From Nocardioides daejeonensis (GTDB taxonomy: Bacteria > Actinomycetota > Actinomycetes > Propionibacteriales > Nocardioidaceae): a stretch of 64,000 nucleotides of DNA. The position numbers and the translations under genes are program-made. The notes under the pieces were generated by a model. It searched no databases. It worked only from the letters and a program-made list of their open reading frames with translations, and was not told the DNA's origin. Below, piece after piece: positions 56,731-64,000 of the stretch. Where the stretch lies: assembly GCF_003194585.1 (NCBI RefSeq), contig NZ_QHKZ01000005.1:336062-400061 (forward strand). Reading direction: 5' to 3'. Position 1 is the first letter of the stretch; each line of letters starts with the position of its first letter.

Positions 56731-58304
56731 TGGCCGCCTCTGAACTCGGTTTCCTCGAGCTGCTCCGCTGGGCGTGGCGGCAGCTGACCTCCATGCGCAC
56801 CGCCTTGGTGCTGCTCCTGCTGCTGGCGCTTGCGGCGATCCCCGGCTCCGTGATCCCGCAGTCCAACACCGACGCCTTCGCGGTGCAGCGCTGGCAGGAC
56901 GAGCACCCCAAGCTGACGCCGATCTACGAGAAGCTCGAGCTCTTCTCGGTCTTCGACTCCGTCTGGTTCAGTGCGATCTACCTGCTCCTGGTCGTCTCGC
57001 TGGTCGGCTGCATCCTGCCGCGCACCCGCGTCTACTGGCGGGCCTTCCGGGCCAAGCCGCCGGCGGCGCCACGCAACCTGGCACGGTTGCCGCACCACGC
57101 GACGTACGAGACGACGGAGTCGGCCGACGAGCTGTTGGCCACTGCGGAGCGGGTGCTGCGCAAGCGTCGCTACCGGGTGGTGGTGGACGCGGAGGCCGGC
57201 ACCGTCTCCGCGGAGAAGGGACATCTGCGCGAGGCGGGCAACCTGCTCTTCCACCTCGCCATCCTGGTCGTTCTCGGCGGCTTCGCCACCGGTTCGCTCT
57301 GGGGCTACCAGGGCGGCGTCGTCGTGGCGCAGGGAAGCGGCTTCTCCAACACGATCACGCAGTACGACGACTTCGTGCCGGGCTCGCTGCTCCAGGCCTC
57401 CGACCTGGAGCCCTTCCACTTCGAGTTCGACAAGTTCGACATCGAATGGCTGGAGAGCGGGCCGCGGCAGGGGATGGCCCAGAAGTTCGCCGCGCACCTG
57501 CGCTACACCGAGAAGCCGGGCGCCGAGGAGAAGAAGTACGCGCTGCGCGTCAACCATCCGCTGTCGATCGGTGGCACCGACCTCTTCCTCATCGGCCACG
57601 GCTACGCCCCGCACATCACGGTGCGCGACGCCAACGGAGACATCGCCGCGTCCGGCCCGGCGGTCTTCCTGCCCGAGGACCAGGCGTCGTTCCGCTCCTT
57701 CGGCGTGGTGAAGGCCTCGGCCGCCAAGCCGGAGCCGATCGGCTTGGAGGGGCTGCTCTTCCCGACCTTCCTGATGATCGACGGCACCCCGATGTCGATC
57801 TTCGGGGACGACCGCAACCCCTTCATCTCCATGCAGGCGTATGTCGGTGACCTCGGCTGGAGCAAGGGCTCGCAGTCGGTCTACGTGCTCGACAAGAGCG
57901 GCATGAAGCTGTTGGAGAAGCCGGACGGCGGCCTCTTCCGGGTCGACCTCTGCGCGGCCAAGATCAACGGCACCCCCAACACGAGCTGCAAGAACTCCAC
58001 CGTCAAGCTGCCCGACGGCGCCGGCAGTGTGACCTTCGACGACATCACCCCATGGGTGCGGATCCAGATCAGCCGGACGCCCGGCAAGGGGATCGCCCTC
58101 GGCGGCGTGGTGCTCGCCCTGATCGGCCTGCTCGGCTCGCTCTTCATCCGGCCCCGTCGGGTCTGGGTGCGGGTACGCCGTCGGGATGATGCTGAGACGC
58201 TGGTCGAGGTCGGTGGCCTCGAACGCAGCAATGGTGGCGACGCCACCGACGAGATCGATGAGATCGTGACCCAGCTCAAGGGTCGCGGGACGGAGGATTC
58301 ATGA
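56730..58304 (+). CDS. resB: Cytochrome c maturation protein ResB
   Basis: 524 residues. Three N-terminal membrane helices (about 21-42, 77-96, 177-197), then a large extracytoplasmic domain and a fourth helix near 459-479. IPQSNTDAFAVQRWQDEHP after helix 1 is typical, as is GHLREAGNLLFHLAILVVL with the histidine that contacts heme. With CcsA it forms the System II heme exporter/ligase. ATGA overlap with ccsA. Confidence 0.94.
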   Translation: MAASELGFLELLRWAWRQLTSMRTALVLLLLLALAAIPGSVIPQSNTDAFAVQRWQDEHPKLTPIYEKLELFSVFDSVWFSAIYLLLVVSLVGCILPRTRVYWRAFRAKPPAAPRNLARLPHHATYETTESADELLATAERVLRKRRYRVVVDAEAGTVSAEKGHLREAGNLLFHLAILVVLGGFATGSLWGYQGGVVVAQGSGFSNTITQYDDFVPGSLLQASDLEPFHFEFDKFDIEWLESGPRQGMAQKFAAHLRYTEKPGAEEKKYALRVNHPLSIGGTDLFLIGHGYAPHITVRDANGDIAASGPAVFLPEDQASFRSFGVVKASAAKPEPIGLEGLLFPTFLMIDGTPMSIFGDDRNPFISMQAYVGDLGWSKGSQSVYVLDKSGMKLLEKPDGGLFRVDLCAAKINGTPNTSCKNSTVKLPDGAGSVTFDDITPWVRIQISRTPGKGIALGGVVLALIGLLGSLFIRPRRVWVRVRRRDDAETLVEVGGLERSNGGDATDEIDEIVTQLKGRGTEDS

Positions 58305-59317
58305 GCAACGATGCTTGGGAGACCCTGAGCAACCAGTCGGTGACCGCGGCCGGGATCCTCTACTTCCTCGCCCTGCTCGCCCACTCGGCCCAGTGGGCGG
58401 CGCTGCGCAAGCTGCCCGCGGACGAGACGCCCGAGAGCGGCCAGGTGGCGACCTTCGGGCGCTTCGGCCTCCTGCTCACCGGCATCGCCTGCGCGGCGCA
58501 CTTCGTCGCTCTCGTGGCCCGTGGCCTCGCCGCGGACCCGAACCGGGTGCCGTGGGGCAACATGTATGAGTTCACCCTCAGCGCCACCTTCATGGTGACC
58601 TTCGCCTACCTGGTGCTCTACCGGAAGTACAAGCTCTCCTGGCTCTCGCCGTGGGTCGTCGGCCTGGTCTTCGTGACGATGATGATCGCGGTGATCTGGC
58701 TCTACGAGCGGGTGGCGCCGCTCACCGAGGCGCTGAGCTCGCCCTGGCTGGTCATCCACGTCATCTCCGCGATCCTCGCCAGCGGCGTCTTCTTCCTCGG
58801 TGGGCTGGTCTCGATCCTCTTCCTGGTCAAGGCCCGCTCGGAGGCCCGCGAGCAGATGCAGGAGCGGGAGCTCGTGACCGCCGGCGGCGGCGCCCCGTTG
58901 GGCCCCGCCCCGCGCACCGGCATCCTGGCGCGGATCCCTTCGACGGACGCCCTCGACCGGCTCTCCTACCGCCTGCACGCCTTCGCCTTCCCGGTGTGGA
59001 CGTTCGCGGTGCTCATCTCGGGTCCGATCTGGGCGCACTACGCCTGGTCGCGCTACTGGGGCTGGGATGCCAAGGAGGTGTGGGCCTTCATCACCTGGGT
59101 GGTGTACGCCGCCTACCTCCACGCGCGCGCCACCGCCGGCTGGAAGGGCCGCAACGCCGCGATCCTGGCCCTGGTCGGGCTCGCCACGCTGCTCTTCAAC
59201 TTCATCGGCATCAACTACTTCTTCGGCGGCTCCTCGCAGCACTCCTACGCTGAGGCGCCCGCGGCGGTGGTGCAGGTCGACGCAGGCATCGGGGTGGGCG
59301 CGGCCCCGCTCGGCTGA
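58301..59317 (+). CDS. ccsA: Cytochrome c biogenesis protein CcsA/ResC (c-type cytochrome synthase)
   Basis: 338 residues with about eight membrane helices. WWD-type heme-handling loop WGWDAKEVWAF (near 254), with Ala for the usual Pro; NMYEFTLSATFM near 86, and His residues in VIHVISAI and YRLHAFAFP that ligate heme. Attaches heme to CxxCH of apocytochromes outside the membrane with ResB. Last gene of the operon. Confidence 0.94.
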   Translation: MSNDAWETLSNQSVTAAGILYFLALLAHSAQWAALRKLPADETPESGQVATFGRFGLLLTGIACAAHFVALVARGLAADPNRVPWGNMYEFTLSATFMVTFAYLVLYRKYKLSWLSPWVVGLVFVTMMIAVIWLYERVAPLTEALSSPWLVIHVISAILASGVFFLGGLVSILFLVKARSEAREQMQERELVTAGGGAPLGPAPRTGILARIPSTDALDRLSYRLHAFAFPVWTFAVLISGPIWAHYAWSRYWGWDAKEVWAFITWVVYAAYLHARATAGWKGRNAAILALVGLATLLFNFIGINYFFGGSSQHSYAEAPAAVVQVDAGIGVGAAPLG

Positions 59318-59457
59318 CCCTCCTGGCGAGTAGCGATGGCTCTGGCAGGTCTTCGCCTCCAAGGCCCAAGCGGTCGGTACGTCGGAAGGGCGGGTGCGGT
59401 TCCGGCCGACGGAAGTGGCGGCGCCGCGTGTCGGGAGCGTCTGGGAGAGTGGCGCAC

Positions 59458-60351
59458 ATGCGCGTCGGGATGACTCTGCCGGTGATGGAACCCGCCCTCG
59501 ACAGGGCAGTGCTGGAGCGGTGGACCCGCTCCATCGACGAAGGCCCCTGGTCGTCGGTCTGCTTCGGCGAGCGGATCTGCTTCGACAATCCTGAGACCCT
59601 CACCTTGCTCGGTGCGGTCGGCGCCTGGACCCGGCGGGTCCGGGTCGTCACCACGGTCGTGGTGCCCCAGCTGCACGACCCTGTGCATCTCGCGAAGGCG
59701 CTTGCTACAGGTGACCTCCTCTGTGACGGCCGGCTGACCGTCGGCTTCGGCGTCGGCGGGCGCACCGAGGACTACCGCGCGGTCGGCGCCGACCCCGCCA
59801 CGCGCACGATCGGCGAGATGGCCGAGCGCATCGGGGTGATGCGGCGGGTCTGGGCCGGCGAGGACGTCACCGGAGGCCGGCTCCCCGTCGGCCCGCCCCC
59901 GGTGCAGCCCGGCGGTCCCGAGCTGCTGATCGGCACCCTCGGCCCGAAGACGGTGCGGGCGGCTGCTGCCTGGGCCGACGGCCTGGCCGGGATGAGCCTC
60001 GACCTGGATCTCGCGCAGATGTCCGCACTCTTCGACCGTGCCCGCAGCGCCTGGGCGGAGGCGGCGCGGCCCGCTCCGCGACTGACCACGTCCTTCTGGT
60101 TCGCCCTGACGGAGACCGTCTCTGGCGCTGATCCGCGTCGCCAGGTCGGCGAGCACCTGCGGCGCTACATGAACTGGATGCCGACCGAGCTCGTCGACGG
60201 ACTGGTGCCGGTCGCCGGGTTCGCCGGCCCCGTCGAGGAGCTCCGCGAGGTGCTCGACAGGATCGCCGAGCTCGGCACCGACGAGGTGCAGCTGGTGCCG
60301 ACCTCAGCCGACCCTCGGCAGGTGGAGCTCGTCGCGGAGGTGCTGCGCTGA
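59458..60351 (+). CDS. LLM class (luciferase-like) flavin-dependent oxidoreductase
   Basis: 297 residues from the ATG at 59458. F420/FMN-dependent TIM barrel: MRVGMTLPVMEPALDR at the start, VRVVTTVVVPQLHDPVHLAK near 61, GRLTVGFGVGGRTEDY near 91 and LLIGTLGPKTVRAAAAWADG near 156. The cofactor may be F420, common in actinobacteria. Substrate unknown. Stand-alone: 140 bp after ccsA. Confidence 0.88.
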   Translation: MRVGMTLPVMEPALDRAVLERWTRSIDEGPWSSVCFGERICFDNPETLTLLGAVGAWTRRVRVVTTVVVPQLHDPVHLAKALATGDLLCDGRLTVGFGVGGRTEDYRAVGADPATRTIGEMAERIGVMRRVWAGEDVTGGRLPVGPPPVQPGGPELLIGTLGPKTVRAAAAWADGLAGMSLDLDLAQMSALFDRARSAWAEAARPAPRLTTSFWFALTETVSGADPRRQVGEHLRRYMNWMPTELVDGLVPVAGFAGPVEELREVLDRIAELGTDEVQLVPTSADPRQVELVAEVLR

Positions 60352-60476
60352 AGGCGCCGGCGGCCGGTGTGCGTGTGGAAGAAGGCCATGGCCTGCCGCG
60401 CGTTGCCCCAGCGCGCAGCGGACGCCTCGCTCGCGGTCGCCGAACCTGCTCCGACACGTGCTGAGAGACTTCCTCG

Positions 60477-60980
60477 GTGCGCAGTCTTCTCGGTCTGATC
60501 TTCTCCGGAGTGCTCCTCTACGTCGCCTTCGGGACCGGCTGGTCCGGTGACAGCCGCGCGGAGCGTCTCGACGACCTGAGGGAGTCCGGGGTGCGCGCCG
60601 CCGGCACGGTCACCGCCGTCGAGGAGGTCGAGCGCACCCAGCGCACCGGCGGCCGCCGCAGCAGGCGGAACGCCACCTACACCGTCACCTGCCCCGAGAT
60701 CACCTATCGGGTGGCGGGGGAGAAGCACGTGCTCGTCGAGCGCTCCGACTGCGATCGCCTCGAGGTCGGCGACGAAGTGACCGTCCTCTACGAGGAGGGT
60801 GCGCCGTACAACGCGATGTTGGACAGCGACCGCCCCTACGAGGAGGCGAGGTCCTGGGACCGATCGACCTGGATCCTCGGCGGAGCAGGCGTGGTCTTCG
60901 GTCTTGGGTCGCTGCTCGGGATCGTGATGCGGGTCAGCGGGTGGCGCCAGCGCAGGTCCGGGGCGGTCGCAGCCGGCTGA
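60477..60980 (+). CDS. DUF3592-type membrane protein
   Basis: 167 residues from a GTG. Helix at the N-terminus (LLGLIFSGVLLYVAFG), an exported domain with AAGTVTAVEEVERT and VTVLYEEGAPYNAML, the pattern of DUF3592 proteins, and a helix near 133-153. Function unknown. Convergent with the small gene at 60999. Confidence 0.8.
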   Translation: MRSLLGLIFSGVLLYVAFGTGWSGDSRAERLDDLRESGVRAAGTVTAVEEVERTQRTGGRRSRRNATYTVTCPEITYRVAGEKHVLVERSDCDRLEVGDEVTVLYEEGAPYNAMLDSDRPYEEARSWDRSTWILGGAGVVFGLGSLLGIVMRVSGWRQRRSGAVAAG

Positions 60981-60998
60981 CCTGACCGGTCGGCCGGC

Positions 60999-61232
60999 TC
61001 ACTCAGGTTGGTCGGGGTCCGCACGCCGCGGTCGTCGCCGGTTGAGGTCGCGGAGGAACTCGACGTCGTCGTCAGGAGCCAGCGGACGACTGGGGCGGCG
61101 GGGAGGACGCGGAAGGCGCGAGAAGCCACCGCCCGGCGTACGGCGGAACGGGTGGCCGCGGGTCTCGATCGTACGCACGATGAGATAGGTCACCACGCCG
61201 ATGACCAGCAGCAGGAGCAGGAACTTCCCCAC
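60999..61232 (-). CDS. Small single-helix membrane protein, unknown
   Basis: 77 residues from a GTG at 61232. Helix [20 protein letters not shown] at 1-20, then a basic Arg/Pro-rich cytoplasmic tail with [17 protein letters not shown] and an Arg-rich end. No family recognised. The start is divergent from the DUF4229 gene at 61317. Confidence 0.6.
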   Translation of the reverse strand: MGKFLLLLLVIGVVTYLIVRTIETRGHPFRRTPGGGFSRLPRPPRRPSRPLAPDDDVEFLRDLNRRRPRRADPDQPE

Positions 61233-61316
61233 GTGCCCAGGATAGTCCGCGGGTGGGTAGGGGCGCAGCGCGCCCACACGCGCGCTGCCCACGGGGGCGG
61301 CTCTACAGTTGGTCGG

Positions 61317-61577
61317 GTGAAGGAGTTCGTTGTCTACACCCTGCTGCGCATCGGCCTGTTCGCCGGAGCCCTGGCCATCGTCGTCGGTATCTGGAGTCTC
61401 GTTGGCGACGAGGTGCCCATGCTCTGGGCGGTCGTCGTCGCCTTCCTGATCTCCGGGGTCGCGTCGCTGGTGCTGCTCAACCGGCAGCGCGAGCAGTTCG
61501 CGGCCCGTGTGGAGGAGCGGGCATCGCGGATCTCCGAGAAGATGGAGGCCCACAAGGCCAAGGAGGACACCGACTGA
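61317..61577 (+). CDS. DUF4229 small membrane protein
   Basis: 86 residues from a GTG. Two hydrophobic helices ([20 protein letters not shown]; then [20 protein letters not shown]) and a charged tail [20 protein letters not shown]. Fits DUF4229. It overlaps the next gene by TGATG. Function unknown. Confidence 0.8.
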   Translation: MKEFVVYTLLRIGLFAGALAIVVGIWSLVGDEVPMLWAVVVAFLISGVASLVLLNRQREQFAARVEERASRISEKMEAHKAKEDTD

Positions 61578-62695
61578 TGTCCCTCCCGGTCCCGGAGCGC
61601 GACGGCACCTGTGTGCGAGCGAGTCGCGGCGACGATGCGGACCGGGCTTGGGTCCACGCGGCGATCGCCAAGGTCGAGGCCGACGCGAACCGGTCCGCCG
61701 ACACCCATCTGCACGTCTTCCCGCTGCCTCCGGAGTGGGGGATCGACCTCTATCTCAAGGATGAGAGCGTCCACCCGACCGGATCCCTCAAGCACCGGCT
61801 GGCCCGCTCGCTCTTCCTCTACGCACTCTGCAACGGCTGGATCCACGAGGGCACCACGGTCATCGAGGCGTCGTCGGGCTCGACGGCCGTCTCCGAGGCC
61901 TACTTCGCCCGCCTTCTCGGCCTGCCCTTCGTCGCGGTGATGCCGCGGGGCACCTCGCCCGAGAAGATCGCGCTCATCGAGTTCCACGGCGGGCGTTGCC
62001 ACCTCGTCGATGAGCCGTCGGCGATCTATGACGAGTCGCGCCGACTCGCTGCCCAGACCGGCGGCCACTATCTCGACCAGTTCACCTACGCCGAGCGGGC
62101 GACCGACTGGCGCGGCAACAACAACATCGCCGAGTCGATCTTCGAGCAGCTCGCGCGCGAGCCGCACCCCGTGCCGTCCTGGGTCGTCGTCGGCGCTGGC
62201 ACCGGAGGCACGTCGGCGACCATCGGGCGCTACGTGCGCTACCGGCGCCTCGACACGCGCGTCTGCGTGGTCGACCCCGAAGGCTCTGCCTTCTTCCCGG
62301 GCTGGGTCTCCGGCGACTCTTCCGTCCGTGGCGCCGCGTCGCGGATCGAGGGGATCGGTCGCCCGCGGGTGGAACCGTCCTTCCTGCCCGGAGTGGTCGA
62401 CCAGATGCTGCAGGTGCCGGATGCCGCGTCGGTCGCGGCTGCGCACTGGTGCTCCCGGCTCACCGGACGCTCCGTCGGGGGCTCGACCGGTACGGCCCTC
62501 TGGGGCGCCCTGCACCAGATCGCCGAGATGCGTGGCCGCGGCGAGACGGGATCGGTCGTCACGTTGATCTGCGATGGCGGCGAGCGCTATGCGCACACCT
62601 ACTACGACGAGGCCTGGCTCGCTGCGCAAGGCCTCGACCCGAGCCCCTATCTGGCGATGTTGGATCGGTTCTTGGCCTCCGGCGTACTGGCCTGA
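61577..62695 (+). CDS. PLP-dependent cysteine synthase family protein
   Basis: 372 residues. Fold-type II PLP enzyme: Lys72 in [31 protein letters not shown] near 96, and the phosphate cup [14 protein letters not shown] near 209. Closest in layout to cystathionine beta-synthase/cysteine synthase-like proteins (longer C-terminus than CysK). Beta-replacement or beta-elimination is expected; substrates not evident. Coupled to the DUF4229 gene. Confidence 0.85.
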   Translation: MSLPVPERDGTCVRASRGDDADRAWVHAAIAKVEADANRSADTHLHVFPLPPEWGIDLYLKDESVHPTGSLKHRLARSLFLYALCNGWIHEGTTVIEASSGSTAVSEAYFARLLGLPFVAVMPRGTSPEKIALIEFHGGRCHLVDEPSAIYDESRRLAAQTGGHYLDQFTYAERATDWRGNNNIAESIFEQLAREPHPVPSWVVVGAGTGGTSATIGRYVRYRRLDTRVCVVDPEGSAFFPGWVSGDSSVRGAASRIEGIGRPRVEPSFLPGVVDQMLQVPDAASVAAAHWCSRLTGRSVGGSTGTALWGALHQIAEMRGRGETGSVVTLICDGGERYAHTYYDEAWLAAQGLDPSPYLAMLDRFLASGVLA

Positions 62696-62708
62696 TCTCG
62701 CGAGACAG

Positions 62709-62741
62709 TATCGAAATTCGATAACAACGATTATCGTTGTT
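62709..62741. promoter_or_regulatory. Two adjoining AT-rich palindromic operator candidates
   Basis: TATCGAA-A-TTCGATA at 62709-62723 and AACAACGA-TTA-TCGTTGTT at 62723-62741 share one base. They end 2 bp before the ATG at 62744 and stand out in base composition. The second gene of the pair encodes an XRE regulator, the likely binder. Confidence 0.65.
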
Positions 62742-62743
62742 GC

Positions 62744-63565
62744 ATGGGTGGAATCGGATCCGTCGAGCTGCTGGCACTTGCAGTTATCGCGGTGCTGGCG
62801 CTCGGTCTGGCAGCGCGCCGGGCGGCGCGTGCACCGCACGGCACATCGAACGGCGCGACAGATGGCGTGGCGGGCGGCATCGCGGGCGGTGCGACCGGCA
62901 AGGCGAGTGGCGTGGTGCGGACGACCTGGTGGGTCTGCCTGATCTACGGCGGGGTGGTGGTGCTCGGCACCCTGCTCGGGGTGCTCGGGGTGCTCGGCGG
63001 CGACACCGTCACCGTCGATGCGCAGATCGAGGAGTACTGGCCGGAGCTCCCGGCGGGGATGGAGGTCGACGACGGGCCTGGGCCGGGCAACCTGGTGCAG
63101 GGCTCGATGACGAGCGCCACTCTGGAGGTCGCGGGTGTGGAGACCTCGACACGTGTGCTGCTGGCCGCCGGGGAGGCGGTCTCGGGGCTCACCATCGTTG
63201 CCGTGGTCGTGGTGATCGCCCTGGCCTGCCGCAACATCGGTCGCGGTACGCCGTTCGCCCCCGTCCTGACCCGCTCCTGCGGCCTCGCTGCGGGCATGGT
63301 GGCCGCTGGATCGATGCTGGGCCAGCTGCTCACCGGGATCGGCGCCAACCGTGCGGCCGAGGTGGCCCTGGCATGGAGCTCCGCGTCCTGGTCCTGCCGC
63401 GGCAAGGGCTGCGCGGACGTCTCTCCCGATCGGTACCTGCCAACGTCGGTGTGGTCCCTGCACTTCGACCTGTGGCCGCTGGCCGTCGCGCTGGTGCTCG
63501 GCGTGGCAGCGGTGCTGCTGCGCAGTGGCACCGCCCTGCAGCGGGAGACGGACGGTCTGGTGTGA
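62744..63565 (+). CDS. DUF2975-like membrane protein
   Basis: 273 residues. Helices near 10-27, 66-85, 140-160, 182-202 and 243-262. A polar exported segment (VTVDAQIEEYWPELPAGMEV, then GPGPGNLVQGSM) follows helix 2. Membrane protein coupled to an XRE regulator (stop in GTGTGA) resembles the DUF2975/HTH pairs of many bacteria. An Arg-rich stretch near 28 (RRAARAPHG). Function unknown. Confidence 0.75.
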   Translation: MGGIGSVELLALAVIAVLALGLAARRAARAPHGTSNGATDGVAGGIAGGATGKASGVVRTTWWVCLIYGGVVVLGTLLGVLGVLGGDTVTVDAQIEEYWPELPAGMEVDDGPGPGNLVQGSMTSATLEVAGVETSTRVLLAAGEAVSGLTIVAVVVVIALACRNIGRGTPFAPVLTRSCGLAAGMVAAGSMLGQLLTGIGANRAAEVALAWSSASWSCRGKGCADVSPDRYLPTSVWSLHFDLWPLAVALVLGVAAVLLRSGTALQRETDGLV

Positions 63566-63795
63566 GCCCCGCCGAAGCCGACAGCACCGGCATCCACTGC
63601 CGCCTCGACGAACTGCTGGCCGAGCGCGACATGACGCTGACCGAGCTGAGCACCCGCGTCGGGGTCAGCGTGGTGAACCTGTCGGTCCTCAAGAACGACC
63701 GGGCCCGTGCCATCCGCTACTCCACCCTGGTGGCGATCTGCGAGGCCCTCGACTGCGAGGTGGGCGACCTGCTCGTCGTCGTACCGCGCCCCTGA
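63562..63795 (+). CDS. XRE-family (Cro/CI-type) transcriptional regulator
   Basis: 77 residues from a GTG overlapping the previous stop. HTH with RLDELLAERDMTLTELSTRV and VSVVNLSVLKNDRARAIRYS, ending CEALDCEVGDLLVVVPRP. Probably autoregulates the pair through the AT-rich palindromes before 62744. Confidence 0.88.
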   Translation: MSPAEADSTGIHCRLDELLAERDMTLTELSTRVGVSVVNLSVLKNDRARAIRYSTLVAICEALDCEVGDLLVVVPRP

Positions 63796-63803
63796 AATAG
63801 GGG

Positions 63804-63866
63804 GATCGTCCCTAACAAATTCGTGGACAAAACGGACCGGTGACCACGAATCTGTTAGGGACGATC
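63804..63866. repeat. Intergenic hairpin repeat, copy 3 of 3
   Basis: Arms at 63804-63826 and 63844-63866 pair with one mismatch (AACAAAT against ATCTGTT, where the left arm has A in place of G). It begins 9 bp after the XRE gene stop. Confidence 0.88.
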
Positions 63867-64000
63867 GAGGGGGCGAGCAGGTCAGACGGTATGACGTGAC
63901 CGCCTCGGGGTGAGGGGGTTGCGGGCCGGGGCCTCGCCACGCATGTTCGTGGGTTACCGAGCAGGAGGCGCCTGCTCGGCCTGTCCACAGTCGTAGGAGG
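63867..64000. other. Intergenic end of window without a supported gene
   Basis: No coding frame is supported. A hairpin CCGAGCAGG / CCTGCTCGG with a 5-nt loop lies at 63957-63979, and the window ends in TAGGAGG, which could be a ribosome binding site of a gene outside it. Confidence 0.4.

Noticed and set aside
63707..63913. Short frame running through hairpin repeat copy 3
   Set aside because: It overlaps the XRE gene in another frame and its tail is only the translated repeat.

Overview
The window is high-GC, almost fully coding DNA with frequent GTG starts and ATGA/TGATG overlaps. It looks like a chromosomal segment of an actinobacterium close to Nocardioides (Nocardioidaceae). Support comes from the actinobacteria-only gene for ribosomal protein bS22 (33 codons), an ESX-4-like type VII secretion locus, and gene orders that, from memory, match Mycobacterium tuberculosis: dnaX-ybaB-recR-lysC-asd, Rv0496-Rv0502, Rv0508-Rv0512 and Rv0524-Rv0529. 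The assignment is inference; no database was searched.

Layout. 1-6.9 kb: a 3-ketosteroid-dehydrogenase-like flavoprotein (truncated by the window edge) under a KstR-type operator, a cation/proton antiporter, a LytR_C protein with a small partner, a HerA-like ATPase with a SnoaL-like protein, and an orphan seven-helix membrane protein. 6.9-20.0 kb: type VII secretion locus with eccC on the minus strand; on the plus strand an EccD-like protein, two WXG100 proteins, two unassigned proteins (one with a long Pro/Thr-rich tail), eccD, eccB and mycP; a convergent lipoprotein gene lies inside. EccE is absent and EccD is present twice. 20.0-23.6 kb: SRP RNA, tRNA-Ser(GGA), a TetR regulator with an evident operator, an amine oxidase and a GH25-like lipoprotein. 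23.6-29.9 kb: dnaX, ybaB, recR, a DUF5063 gene, lysC and asd, closed by a long hairpin.

30-45.6 kb: an Rv0497-like membrane protein, a methyltransferase, a glyoxalase-like protein, a Cys-rich protein, a Ppx/GppA phosphatase, a sugar isomerase-like protein, an ABC exporter, proC, a BldC-like regulator, bS22, an SDR, an acyltransferase, a DUF5667 protein behind a BldN-like sigma factor, a SerB-like HAD phosphatase, an acyl-CoA synthetase and a glutaredoxin-like protein. 45.8-54.7 kb: rex-hemA-hemC-hemD(cobA fusion)-hemB, a lytic transglycosylase on the other strand, and hemL. This supplies the C5 tetrapyrrole route from glutamyl-tRNA to uroporphyrinogen III and precorrin-2, with a Rex operator at the front. 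54.7-59.3 kb: a phosphatase and a System II cytochrome c maturation set (TlpA-like, CcdA, ResB, CcsA), next to the heme genes. 59.4-64 kb: an LLM oxidoreductase, small membrane proteins, a cysteine-synthase-like enzyme and a membrane protein/XRE regulator pair behind two AT-rich palindromes.

Non-coding structure that stands out: three copies of one intergenic hairpin repeat (45.6, 51.7 and 63.8 kb), a 22-bp tandem repeat before hemB, a perfect 28-bp palindrome before the acyl-CoA synthetase, and a short dispersed-repeat-like sequence that supplies the first codons of asd. I saw no CRISPR array, IS element, prophage or origin. The strongest candidate for something little described is the type VII locus with its second EccD and two unassigned partners.
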